Below are positions 25,034-34,042 of a stretch of 54,639 nucleotides of DNA, piece after piece (within the stretch, counting starts at the first letter, position 1; every line of letters starts with the position of its first letter). Made by a program: the position numbers and the translations under genes. Under the pieces are notes generated by a model. It saw only the letters and a list, made by a program, of their open reading frames with translations. It was not told where the DNA came from and searched no databases. Source of the DNA: SKVR01 sp964589855 (GTDB lineage: Bacteria; Bacteroidota; Bacteroidia; Bacteroidales; UBA7960); contig CAZPVB010000006.1 of the NCBI GenBank assembly GCA_964589855.1, positions 1 to 54,639 of the forward strand. The letters are read 5' to 3'.

Positions 25034-26064
25034 TGTTAGAAAACACGATAGAGAAATCCCCGGTTCAAATTTCAAAAGAAGATTTTGCCAGCGATCAAAT
25101 GGTTAAATGGTGCCCGGGTTGTGGCGGCCATGCTATCCTGGCAGCAGTAGAAAATGTCTTTCCCAGAACGGGTTATAAAAAAGAGAACTTTGCCATGATA
25201 TCAGGGATCGGTTGCTCTTCCAGGTTCCCGTATTATGTAAACACCTATGGCATACATGGCATACATGGCAGAGCCAACCCAATTGCTACAGGCGTAAAAG
25301 TATCCAACCCCGAACTCAGTGTTTGGATTGCTACAGGCGATGGCGACTCCATGGCCATTGGAGGAAACCATTTCATCCATACCATAAGGCGCAATCTGGA
25401 TGTAAACATCTTATTGTTTAACAACCAGATCTATGGTCTTACAAAAGGCCAGTTTTCCCCCACCACTCCTATGGGAAAAGTAACCAAAACCTCTCCCTAT
25501 GGAACCATAGAACATCCATTCCTTACAGCTGGCCTGGTCATGGGTGCACAGGGTACTTTCTTTGCAAGGGTACCCGATAACAATATAAAACTCATGACCG
25601 ATGTGCTTTACGAAGCAGCCAAACACGATGGCACATCTGTGGTAGAGATTTTAGAAAACTGTGTGATATTTAATGATAAAGCACACGCAGATTATACCGC
25701 ACGTGCCAACAGAGAAGAAAACCAACTTATCCTCAGACATGGCGAACCGATGATATTTGGTAAAGATATGGATATGGGTGTGATCATGAAAGACCGTAAT
25801 TTATATTGTGTAAAAATTGGCGTAGGTGGTATAAAGGAAAAAGACATCCTTGTTCACGACCAATATAGCCAGGATCCGGGAGTTCACAGAAGATTGGGCA
25901 GAATGCTCGGACCAGACTATCCCATTGCTTTTGGAGTGATACGTTCTGCCAAAGCAGATACTTATGATGATAAGGTGGAAGAGCAAATCAAATATGCCAG
26001 GGAAACATCGCCAATAAAAAACATGGATGATCTGCTTAACAGTGGTGAAACATGGGAAATTTAA
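25033..26064 (+). CDS. korB: 2-oxoglutarate/2-oxoacid:ferredoxin oxidoreductase, beta subunit
   Basis: The thiamine-diphosphate and [4Fe-4S] subunit of the Kor complex. Cluster cysteines fit Cys27 and Cys30 (WCPGCGGH), Cys60 (SGIGCSSR) and Cys209 (ILENC). The ThDP motif is GDGD at 101-104 through Asn129-Asn130 (LLFNNQIYGLTKGQFSPT). The 343-residue length is normal. The start overlaps the korA stop, and GGAGG at 25021 gives a strong Shine-Dalgarno site, rare in this phylum, within the last korA codons. The tandem YGIHGIHGRAN matches the conserved family motif and is not an assembly repeat. A hairpin after the stop ends the operon. Confidence 0.95.
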   Translation: MLENTIEKSPVQISKEDFASDQMVKWCPGCGGHAILAAVENVFPRTGYKKENFAMISGIGCSSRFPYYVNTYGIHGIHGRANPIATGVKVSNPELSVWIATGDGDSMAIGGNHFIHTIRRNLDVNILLFNNQIYGLTKGQFSPTTPMGKVTKTSPYGTIEHPFLTAGLVMGAQGTFFARVPDNNIKLMTDVLYEAAKHDGTSVVEILENCVIFNDKAHADYTARANREENQLILRHGEPMIFGKDMDMGVIMKDRNLYCVKIGVGGIKEKDILVHDQYSQDPGVHRRLGRMLGPDYPIAFGVIRSAKADTYDDKVEEQIKYARETSPIKNMDDLLNSGETWEI

Positions 26065-26115
26065 GTTTTTGAATTCCTTTATAACCCCTCTTTTGGAAAA
26101 TAAGACCCTCAAAAA

Positions 26116-26149
26116 AACCCGGTAGAAAAATTTTTATTCCTGCCGGGTT
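26116..26149. terminator. Bidirectional terminator between korB and the anti-sigma gene
   Basis: AACCCGGTAG (26116-26125) pairs with CTGCCGGGTT (26140-26149) with one mismatch. A-runs on the left and T-runs on the right let it act on both converging transcripts. It overlaps the stop codon of the minus-strand gene. Confidence 0.8.
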
Positions 26150-26985
26150 ATTTTTCCTGTAAAAAGCAAATCGATGTTTTCTTTGTCTATCAATTTCCAG
26201 TAATAAACCCCGGGTGCCAGATCAGGAACAGATATGCCTTGTCTTGTGGTATTTTCAATCAGTATTCTTTCATTATCGTTGTTAAAAAACTCCACAACCA
26301 GGTTTTTATTTTCAGGATTCGACCACTTTAAAGAATCAAAATCAGACCAGTAAATGCTGGAAGGAACTTTTATCTTTATTGCTCTTCCTCTGTAAAAACT
26401 ATCTGAATTGTTGACGAGTTTTTCCAAATCCTCATGAGGTGTAAAACGGGCCAATAAAACCTGCGAATCGCTGGATTGCTGATTTTTTTCTTCCTCAGCA
26501 TTCGGCAATGTATCTTCATCCCCTTCATTTTCATCCTTTTCCTTTTCGGAAGTCACTGATGGATCATTACCTTCGGGTTGTGTATCGGTTTGAAGATCGA
26601 TTACCTCATGGTCTTGCGGTATCAGCGCATTGGATTCATGATATTCTTTGCTATCCGGATGTGTGCTTTCTGTAAGATTATTTTCAGTGGCAGGTTTCCA
26701 TAAAAAGGCAAAAACAACTACTCCAAAGCCAATAACAGCTGCTGCGGTCAATAGCGGGTAAAAGAAGGAGTAATTTTTTAAACGAAAGGTGCCAGGTTTT
26801 TGCTCTTTTTGCCCTTTTTTAAAATCGAAAGCTATATCTGCCACCATCAATACATCCGAAGAGCATTGGTCGCAATCTGTGAGATGCCTGCGAATCTCTG
26901 CATCTACTTTTTCAAAGCGATTTTCGTTGATCGCTTCGGCGGTAAAGGCAATTTGTTCAGGTGTGAGATGTTTTGAATCAGACAT
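26134..26985 (-). CDS. Zinc-finger-type transmembrane anti-sigma factor
   Basis: A 283-residue predicted inner-membrane anti-sigma factor. The N-terminal cytoplasmic part has a helix and the zinc motif His34-xxx-Cys38-xx-Cys41 (HLTDCDQC), the HxxxCxxC signature of ZAS-type anti-sigma domains. One membrane segment lies at about 74-96 (FFYPLLTAAAVIGFGVVVFA). Residues 100-180 are acidic and probably disordered. The C-terminal 80 residues form a periplasmic beta domain (WSDFDSLKWSNPENKNL ... PGVYYWKL ... GKITRQE). It lies 186 bases downstream of the atypical sigma gene on the same strand, so the two are a likely pair. Its target is inferred from position. Confidence 0.8.
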   Translation of the reverse strand: MSDSKHLTPEQIAFTAEAINENRFEKVDAEIRRHLTDCDQCSSDVLMVADIAFDFKKGQKEQKPGTFRLKNYSFFYPLLTAAAVIGFGVVVFAFLWKPATENNLTESTHPDSKEYHESNALIPQDHEVIDLQTDTQPEGNDPSVTSEKEKDENEGDEDTLPNAEEEKNQQSSDSQVLLARFTPHEDLEKLVNNSDSFYRGRAIKIKVPSSIYWSDFDSLKWSNPENKNLVVEFFNNDNERILIENTTRQGISVPDLAPGVYYWKLIDKENIDLLFTGKITRQE

Positions 26986-27171
26986 TTAAAATTTATAATG
27001 ATAATTTTTAATCGGGTTAAAGGGATGCTTTCGAACGGTAAAAGCCCATCAAACATATCTTTTTCAAAAGGAAAATACAAAAACCTGAACATCCCATAAT
27101 AATAAATTGCTGTATGACCGTTCATTAGTCATCGCAAAAGATAATACAAAATTAGAAAAAAAAACAAACAA

Positions 27172-27897
27172 TCAGGATGATTTTCTAAGTTCCATCAAAA
27201 TTTGAAGACTTTCGCGGGTATGATTATAAATTCCATTCATATTGATCCGGTTCAGGATAACATCCAATTGCTTATTTACCCACATTCTTACCGAATCACC
27301 CTTTACATTTTTTTGTTCTACAAGATTGGTAACAAAAGCCAATCTTTCAAATAAATCACTTTTGTTTTTCGGAGAATCATCCGAAAGAACAGCATAAACC
27401 TCAAGGAATTTATCTCCTGAGTAATTTTGAATATCCGATTCGTCTAAAGAAATACGGAAATAGTATTTTACAAAAAGATTGATCTTTGAACCCTGTCCGT
27501 TGAAAAACAACATGGCATTTGCCAATCTTTTTACTTCTTCTTTTATGATTAGATTTTTTTCTGTATCGGAGGTGTAATGAACAGGTTTATAAATTTCAAA
27601 CTCATGCATATCATCATCTACAGGATACCAGTGCTTCTTTTCTTTGCGTATAATTTCGCAACACATTCGGTTCATGATCGCAATGTAATAGGTTGTTTTC
27701 TTTGATTTTCCTTCAAAAGCATGATCAATTCTATCCTTCTGCAGCAGAAATTTTTCAAGTATTGTCATGATCACGTCCTCTTTCTCTCTCTCCGGAATAG
27801 CAGATCGTAAAATATACCGGGAAACAACTTTTGTCGCGATATCCTTCATTTCATCCATAGGTATGTCTAAAGTAGGATCTGTCTGCTGATCAATCAT
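27172..27897 (-). CDS. Divergent sigma-70 family (ECF-like) sigma factor
   Basis: This 241-residue protein has a region-2-like segment at about 35-90: EREKEDVIMTILEKFL (compare the ECF pattern DxxQExFLKLWE), then a FEGKSKKTTYYIAIMNRMC stretch like 'F.GkS.f.tWLy.IarN'. The C-terminal part has a weak helix-turn-helix (NVKGDSVRMWVNKQLDVILNRI) where region 4.2 would be. It is longer than usual ECF factors and region 4 is unlike the canonical one, so the call is a family assignment by pattern. It is followed by the anti-sigma gene and is divergent from the CHAT gene 1.28 kb away. Regulation of the CHAT gene by this factor is inferred. Confidence 0.65.
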   Translation of the reverse strand: MIDQQTDPTLDIPMDEMKDIATKVVSRYILRSAIPEREKEDVIMTILEKFLLQKDRIDHAFEGKSKKTTYYIAIMNRMCCEIIRKEKKHWYPVDDDMHEFEIYKPVHYTSDTEKNLIIKEEVKRLANAMLFFNGQGSKINLFVKYYFRISLDESDIQNYSGDKFLEVYAVLSDDSPKNKSDLFERLAFVTNLVEQKNVKGDSVRMWVNKQLDVILNRINMNGIYNHTRESLQILMELRKSS

Positions 27898-29175
27898 ATT
27901 TTCTAATTTATATTATAATGTTAGTGTGTGATGTTTTCCAGTTATGCTGCTTTAAGGCAATATGACATCAAAAAATATCGAAAAATATAGATACATCATA
28001 CCTGTTTCATTTTCTTTGCCGGAGTGTAAAAACACAATCAAATAATTTTTACAAACAACATTGAATATCAATCATAATGATCAATATCACATGATTTGTT
28101 TTTCCTCAACGCAATAATACAGGATAAACCTTTACAAAACCTCAAAGAAACACGTAAATTCACAAATTCACAAAACAATCTCTTAAAACCTTAAAAAACA
28201 ACTACTTTATGAACTTTTTTTATCATAAACAAGTGATTTCCGATACCCATCTAGGTTGAAGTGTTCGTTATTTTATTCATTTTTCCTTTTCTCAAAATCC
28301 ATTGATCAATGATTGAGGACAGTATAAAAAGGATATTGTCCACTAATGTCCCGAATGATCTCGCACTTAACAATCTGATTTTATGATACATGACAAACTA
28401 AAAAATGAACACGAACCTCTAAAAACAAGTTTGCAGACCAAGCTCATGATTAAAAATTTTAATCTTTTTTGATCAGACAAAGTAACCATTCAAAACTTTA
28501 GTGGTTTACCAGCAAAACCCTTGTTAATTCTTTTTTGTGGCGCTTTTGTAAAAATAAATTGAAGAAAACTTTGGATTTATTTTGCTGAATGGTCAATAAA
28601 TGACACTATAAATAAGATGAACCTGTCCTTTTACAAATAAAACTTTTATCACTATTTGAGCACCAGGCAAAAAAAAGACTACATAAAAAACATCATATCC
28701 CGGTATTTTTTTTAATTTTACGCCAGGAAAACAGGTCTAATATGCTTACTAAAAACAACTTACAAAACAAGATAAACAAAACAAGATCGCTTCTTTTTAA
28801 GATAAGAAACCAATTTTTGGATTCGAAACAAATAAGAATACCGCTGTTAAGCAAAGACAAAATATGGGATGTACGAAAACCACATACTTGTTTATTGTAG
28901 GCAAGAAAAATAATTTTTTCCATGTACCCGATGAGAAAGCGTCAAGTGCAAAGATTACGGTGACAGAAAAACCATAGTCTCGTTGAAAAAATGCGATGAA
29001 TGTTTTGATGGCAGACATAATGCAGCAATATCCTCTTTTCTTGCTGACACTAATTAGGTGAAATCAAACCCGGTGGTGATATCAAAAAAAAATTCCAAAC
29101 ATCAGGATTGCCTTATATAACAAACCAACAATAAAAAAAAGTGTTGTTTGATCAATCTGACAAAACTACAAGTCT
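27898..29175. other. 1.28-kb divergent intergenic region, sigma / CHAT
   Basis: No convincing gene is present. Two minus-strand open frames of 73-76 codons (28693-28923 and 28797-29018) overlap the repeat at 28901-29044 and have no recognisable features. Around 28141-28200 there is a degenerate 'cacaaattcac' repeat. The region is very AT-rich. No TAnnTTTG element with a proper partner was found just upstream of the CHAT start, which would suit a promoter read by a non-housekeeping sigma factor. Confidence 0.6.
28901..29044. repeat. Palindromic repeat family 2, copy 1
   Basis: The element starts GCAAGAAAAA and ends CTTTTCTTGC (29035-29044), followed by TGACACTAATTA. The core 'aagtgcaaagattacggtga' and 'ggcagacataatgcagcaa' match copy 2 at 35140-35272 at roughly 70-75% by eye. 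It lies upstream of the CHAT gene. It is non-coding. Confidence 0.6.
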
Positions 29176-32034
29176 ATGAATATAAGATCTGCTTTTTTAC
29201 TTACTGCATTTTTGCTGCTCTGCTTCACCCGGGCTTTTTCTCAGTACTATCCGTTTTATCCAGAGGAAAGAGAATTAAAAACTTATCCCTTCTTTACTGA
29301 CTATGAAAGGATCATAGAGGAGTATAATCAGGAAAAAAACATACCGCAAACTGTTCATGCCCTCGATAGTTTATCAAAATTGGTTTTAGAGCAAGAGGAG
29401 TATCGGGGATGGTTGTTTTTACAAAATGAAAAATCCAATTTCCTGAAGTTTAACAACCAAATTGAAGATGCACATGCTGTTGCTTATCAAGCCATACAAA
29501 CTTTTGCAGAAAATCACGATACACTTACACTGGAGTATGCAGTATCACTCCGGTTGCTCAGAGGTTATGAAAGACTTGGAAATATTGGCAAAAGGACAGA
29601 GAAGGAACTTTTTCAATCGCAAATGGCATTGATAAATAAACTGGGTGTTACAGGAGAGCCGCTTACCAACACCCTCGTTGAATATGGATTGTTCCAGCTG
29701 CGGGATCAAAGGAAAGAGGAAGCAATCGAAATCTTGTATCAGGCCAGAAAAAGTGCTTTAAAAAACGATGATCTTAAAAGTCTCGCCCTTGCAGATTATA
29801 GTATCATAACAAACATCGACAGAATTGATCTTCAACAGACAACGCTCGACATCATACTTACCGATATAGAGTTATTTGAAGAAAACCTTCACTCCATCCC
29901 CGTGCTGATTTACAACAGTTACTTTCATTACCTGGCTGGTGAAACTTATTACAAGTATTTCAACAACCCCGATACTGCTATCGATCATTACAAAACCGCC
30001 ATAGACTGCCTTGATACCCTTCAGTATCCTCAATGGAACCTTAAGGCATCTATACACTCCAGCCTGGCAAAAATAATTGCCGGTAAAAAGAACGAAATTG
30101 ATTTTCGTTATCACTACCAGAAGGCCTTTGCCATTGCATCTGAAAAACCCATGTCACCCTACAATCAGGCGTTATCACATTATAATCTGCAAAGTGCAAT
30201 GCTAAATTTTTATCCCGATTCTGTACTATTCAATCAGGAAAAACATGAACTACTCAAAGGATACCCGTTTTTTAAATACGACTTTCTTTCAAATGTAGTG
30301 AAGGCGAATATAAAACTTAAAAATTACGAAAAAGCACTGGCTCTTATCAATGAAAACTCCCCAGAGACAACCAGCATAGGGGAAGCTACTTTTCCTTCAG
30401 CAACCGACAGTCTTGATACTGGCGTTCAGATTTCTCTTTTATCACTTGCTTTTGAAACCATTACGCAATTATATGCCCGATATGGTTCAACAGACTTTGA
30501 GCGTGCACTGGTTAAGATCATAGAGGATCAAAACAACCTATATATAGATTGGGTGGAAGAGAATATTTTCAGCAACGAACTCTCATCCATTACAGATGAC
30601 TATCATGATTTCATCATGAAATCTCTTCATTTTTATCACCAAAACAAACTGGAAGAATCATATACTCACAAGATAGCAAAGCTTGTTTTTTCATCCAAAG
30701 CTATTGAGTTGAATAACAGTTTGGGCAAAAACAAAATACAAACACTGATAGAACAAGATACGGAAACGTTGCAATCTCTCATGACAATGGCATCGGAGAT
30801 ACAAAGCGTACGAAACGAAAAAAACAATCCGCACTTAGAAGAAGAAAGGCAAAGAGAACTCAACAAAGAATTGAATACTTTGCTCATTGACAATCTGATA
30901 GTAAGACAAAAGATCAACCCGGAGGAACATAATAAAATCAACTCTGTTAAAATTCCATCGCTTGCAGAAATACAGGAAAGTCTGCAACCAGGAGAGGTGA
31001 TTCTCGAATATTCTATCACTGATACAATGATTGTAAGGACATCTATAGGAAAAGATTTTTTCAACAGTTGGCATGTAATCCGGGAAGATATTGAAAAGCA
31101 ATTCAACAATGCCATCTACGATGTAAAAACAGGAAATTATTTTTCCGGAGAGTTTTCGACATTGCTATTGCAGGGTCTGGATGATGAATTACGATCTGCA
31201 AAAAAAATCATTGTTGTACCTGATAAAAAGATGCATCTGATACCCTTTGAATTACTCACCTGGGGTGAGGGGTTAATCATAAACTCCTTTCCCGTTGTTT
31301 ACAATTATTCTTCCTCACTCTGGTATCGTCAAAAATCCATGAAAAGAGAGGAAAAAAAGCATTCTTTTCTTGCCATCGCTCCGGTTTTTGATCAACAAAA
31401 AAACACGCCTGAAAATTTGCCTTTGCTTGCCTCTTCTTATCGCGAAAAAACAGATTTGGATCCCCTCACGCACTCAGGGGAGGAAGTAAAAGCCATTCAT
31501 GATCTTTTTACAGACAATGGATTACACGCCAAAACCTTAACCTACCATGAATCTACTGAGAACAATGTGCGAAAAAAGATCAATCAGTATTCAATTTTGC
31601 ATTTTGCCACCCATGGCATCGTAGACAAAGAAAACAGTGAAAGATCGGGTCTGGTTTTATTTCCTGATGAAGCAGACCCGGAATTATCCTTATCCGGGGA
31701 AGATAATTTTTTGAGTTTGGGTGAATTGTTTACCATCAGATTAAACGCTCACCTTGTAACATTGAGTGCCTGCAATACCGGCATTGGTGAGATCAGAGGC
31801 AGTGAGGGAGTGATAGCACTTCCGAGAGGCTTCATACATGCAGGTGTACCCAATGTTCTGGCTTCACTCTGGCGTGTGAATGATGAAAAAACCAAGTACC
31901 TGATGACCCGCTTTTACACCCATGTATTGGAAGAAAAAAGTTTTCCGGAGGCAATTCGTTTGGCAAAACAGGATTGCATTAACCGGGGATTTCTCCCCCT
32001 TGACTGGTCCGGTTTTGTACTTATTGGAATATAG
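29176..32034 (+). CDS. Exported TPR-CHAT domain protein (caspase-like peptidase fold)
   Basis: A 952-residue protein with a signal peptide (MNIRSAFLLTAFLLLCFTRAFSQ), so it acts in the periplasm or beyond. Residues 30-560 are helical and TPR-like. The C-terminal third is a CHAT domain: LLEYSITDT-like lead-in, VVPDKKMHLIPFELL, then the catalytic His813 in HFATHG and Cys866 in LSACNTGIGE, followed by GSEGVIALPRGFIHAG, ASLWRVND and the terminal DWSGFVLIG. Both dyad residues of the caspase/separase-like CHAT family are intact. It is divergent from the sigma/anti-sigma pair. CHAT proteins act in proteolytic signalling or defence in other systems; an extracytoplasmic form next to an anti-sigma factor suggests a signalling role, but that is inference. 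Confidence 0.9.
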   Translation: MNIRSAFLLTAFLLLCFTRAFSQYYPFYPEERELKTYPFFTDYERIIEEYNQEKNIPQTVHALDSLSKLVLEQEEYRGWLFLQNEKSNFLKFNNQIEDAHAVAYQAIQTFAENHDTLTLEYAVSLRLLRGYERLGNIGKRTEKELFQSQMALINKLGVTGEPLTNTLVEYGLFQLRDQRKEEAIEILYQARKSALKNDDLKSLALADYSIITNIDRIDLQQTTLDIILTDIELFEENLHSIPVLIYNSYFHYLAGETYYKYFNNPDTAIDHYKTAIDCLDTLQYPQWNLKASIHSSLAKIIAGKKNEIDFRYHYQKAFAIASEKPMSPYNQALSHYNLQSAMLNFYPDSVLFNQEKHELLKGYPFFKYDFLSNVVKANIKLKNYEKALALINENSPETTSIGEATFPSATDSLDTGVQISLLSLAFETITQLYARYGSTDFERALVKIIEDQNNLYIDWVEENIFSNELSSITDDYHDFIMKSLHFYHQNKLEESYTHKIAKLVFSSKAIELNNSLGKNKIQTLIEQDTETLQSLMTMASEIQSVRNEKNNPHLEEERQRELNKELNTLLIDNLIVRQKINPEEHNKINSVKIPSLAEIQESLQPGEVILEYSITDTMIVRTSIGKDFFNSWHVIREDIEKQFNNAIYDVKTGNYFSGEFSTLLLQGLDDELRSAKKIIVVPDKKMHLIPFELLTWGEGLIINSFPVVYNYSSSLWYRQKSMKREEKKHSFLAIAPVFDQQKNTPENLPLLASSYREKTDLDPLTHSGEEVKAIHDLFTDNGLHAKTLTYHESTENNVRKKINQYSILHFATHGIVDKENSERSGLVLFPDEADPELSLSGEDNFLSLGELFTIRLNAHLVTLSACNTGIGEIRGSEGVIALPRGFIHAGVPNVLASLWRVNDEKTKYLMTRFYTHVLEEKSFPEAIRLAKQDCINRGFLPLDWSGFVLIGI

Positions 32035-32369
32035 ATTTTTAATATATTTATGCCAATAATTCCAAAATAAACTAAAAGTTCAAATTTATTAAGGAGTTAT
32101 GGGTTTTATTGGGGTGTTAAAATTATAAAGAAATTTTGTATATTAGCGGTCGTTTTAAAACAGGCACACTCCCGTGTCTTAGAAAACATTATGATTGTAA
32201 TGAGATGAACAAAACCATGAGAATAATATGAATGCTCAAGCAAATTAAGTTTGTTTTGCCATGATGTAAAACAAGTATGAATGATATTGTTGAATCATCT
32301 GACCGAATGAATCAAATCAGAAACAGATTAATCCTTATATTTTATTTATTATTTAACTATTATACCGTG
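32035..32369. other. Intergenic region upstream of the Gfo/Idh/MocA gene
   Basis: About 335 bases without a gene. TAAGTTTG at 32246-32253 fits a -7 element on the plus strand but lacks a clear -33 partner. An in-frame ATG at 32277 would extend the oxidoreductase by 31 residues, but these precede the Tat signal and look untranslated. Confidence 0.5.
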
Positions 32370-33839
32370 ATGAAAGAAAGTATGTCAAGAAGGAAGTTCT
32401 TAGGTAATACAGCGCTGGCTGCTGCTGGTTTTACCATACTTCCCAGTACAGTTATCAGTGGATTGGGACACAAAATGCCCAGCGATAAACTCAATATTGC
32501 AGGCGTTGGTGTTGGTGGACGAGGTTTTGCTGTTTTAAAAGGGATGGAGAGTGAAAACATTGTAGCACTATGTGATGTAGACTGGCGATACAGCCAGGGG
32601 TGCTTTGATCACTACCCCAACGCCAAAAAATATTGGGACTGGCGCAAGATGTTTGATGAGATGGGTAATGATATAGATGCCGTAGTTGTGGCTACCGCCG
32701 ATCATACACATGCTATTGTTGCTGCCCATGCCATGACCATGGGGAAACACGTATATGTTGAGAAACCCCTTACCCATACAGTTTACGAATCGAGGTTGCT
32801 CACCAGATTGGCCGAAAAACACCAGGTAGCAACCCAAATGGGTAACCAGGGATCCTCACACGACGACGTACACAAACTCACCGAATGGTTGTGGAACAAC
32901 GAAATTGGCGAGGTAACAAAAGTAGAAGCATTTACCGACCGCCCCATTTGGCCACAAGGTTTGGCAACACCTGAAGGACAGTGGGTTCCCGATCACATCG
33001 ATTGGGATCTGTTTATCGGCCCTGCTCCTATGCGTCCTTACAATGAAATTTATACGCCCTGGAATTTCAGAGGATGGTGGGATTTTGGTACAGGTGCACT
33101 GGGTGACATGGCCTGCCATATTCTCCACCCTGTTTTCAAAGGATTACAACTCGGATACCCAATCAAAGCGCAGGGCAGCTCCACACTGCTACTTCAGGAT
33201 AGTGCGCCTACAGCAGAAAAGGTAAGACTCGTTTTCCCGGAGCGCAGGAAAATCCGCGAATCAAAAATGCCTTTCCCCGAAGTGGAAGTTACCTGGTATG
33301 ATGGAGGTTTACGCCCCGATATGCCCGAAGGTTGGCCTGCCGGAAAAAATATGAATGATGCAGGTGGTGGTGTATTGTTCCACGGAACAAAGGATACACT
33401 GATATGTGGTTGTTATGGTTTACGGCCATGGCTGCTCTCCGGACGCGAACCCAACGTAAAACAAACCTTACCACGTGTAGAACTTACACACTACATGGAT
33501 TGGGTACGTGCCTGTAAAGAGGACCCTGCAACCCGCAAAAAAACAGCATCTGATTTTAGCGAGGCAGGTCCATTTAATGAGATGGTTGTGATGGGCGTAT
33601 TGGCTGTTAGATTGCAAGAACTTAACAAAGAACTTGAATGGGATGGCGAAAAAATGGAATTCACTAACATCAATGATGATGAAGAGATCAGAATCGTGAT
33701 AGAAGATGGGTTCCAGATTAAAGACGGACACCCCACCTTTGACAAAACCATGACCGATCCAATCAATGCAAAAGCGTTTGCTCAGGAACTCATAAAACAT
33801 AACTACAGATCAGGCTGGAACCTCCCCAATATGCCTTAA
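32370..33839 (+). CDS. Gfo/Idh/MocA-family oxidoreductase with Tat signal
   Basis: A 489-residue NAD(P)-dependent dehydrogenase exported folded by the Tat pathway. The start MKESMSRRKFLGNTALAAAG carries the twin-arginine motif SRRKFL; a frame extension to 32277 would put 31 unrelated residues ahead of it, and ATG at 32382 (MSRRKFLG) is also possible. The Rossmann motif is AGVGVGGRG, then VEKPLTHT (the EKP catalytic-lysine signature). WDFGTGALGDMACHI is typical of the large secreted Bacteroidota/Planctomycetota members. The next gene encodes a DUF1080 protein. In the 3-keto-glycoside route a family member oxidises a C3 hydroxyl before DUF1080 cleavage; the link here is by neighbourhood. Confidence 0.88.
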   Translation: MKESMSRRKFLGNTALAAAGFTILPSTVISGLGHKMPSDKLNIAGVGVGGRGFAVLKGMESENIVALCDVDWRYSQGCFDHYPNAKKYWDWRKMFDEMGNDIDAVVVATADHTHAIVAAHAMTMGKHVYVEKPLTHTVYESRLLTRLAEKHQVATQMGNQGSSHDDVHKLTEWLWNNEIGEVTKVEAFTDRPIWPQGLATPEGQWVPDHIDWDLFIGPAPMRPYNEIYTPWNFRGWWDFGTGALGDMACHILHPVFKGLQLGYPIKAQGSSTLLLQDSAPTAEKVRLVFPERRKIRESKMPFPEVEVTWYDGGLRPDMPEGWPAGKNMNDAGGGVLFHGTKDTLICGCYGLRPWLLSGREPNVKQTLPRVELTHYMDWVRACKEDPATRKKTASDFSEAGPFNEMVVMGVLAVRLQELNKELEWDGEKMEFTNINDDEEIRIVIEDGFQIKDGHPTFDKTMTDPINAKAFAQELIKHNYRSGWNLPNMP

Positions 33840-34042
33840 TAGATGTTTTTTTGACAAACAAACAGCATTTCAGATAATTATTTGACAAGAAAACGCCGGA
33901 ATCAACTTTTATTTCCTGCAAACTTCAAAAAAATTTTGCAGCAATGGTTAAAAAAAGAGAATCAGGCGTTTTCTTTCAAATCTTCAGAAATAGATCTTTT
34001 AATTAATTACAGTTCAACTAATCACATTAAAGAAAAACAAAG

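Noticed and set aside
25250..25275. Possible assembly duplication (catacatggcatacatggc) in korB
   Set aside because: It encodes YGIHGIHGRAN, the conserved motif of KorB proteins, so it is real.
28141..28200. Third copy of repeat family 1 ('cacgtaaattcacaaattcac')
   Set aside because: Only the low-complexity interior resembles it; the inverted ends are missing.
28693..29018. Two minus-strand frames of 73-76 codons upstream of the CHAT gene
   Set aside because: They run through repeat family 2 copy 1 and encode peptides explained by the repeat; no conserved motif.
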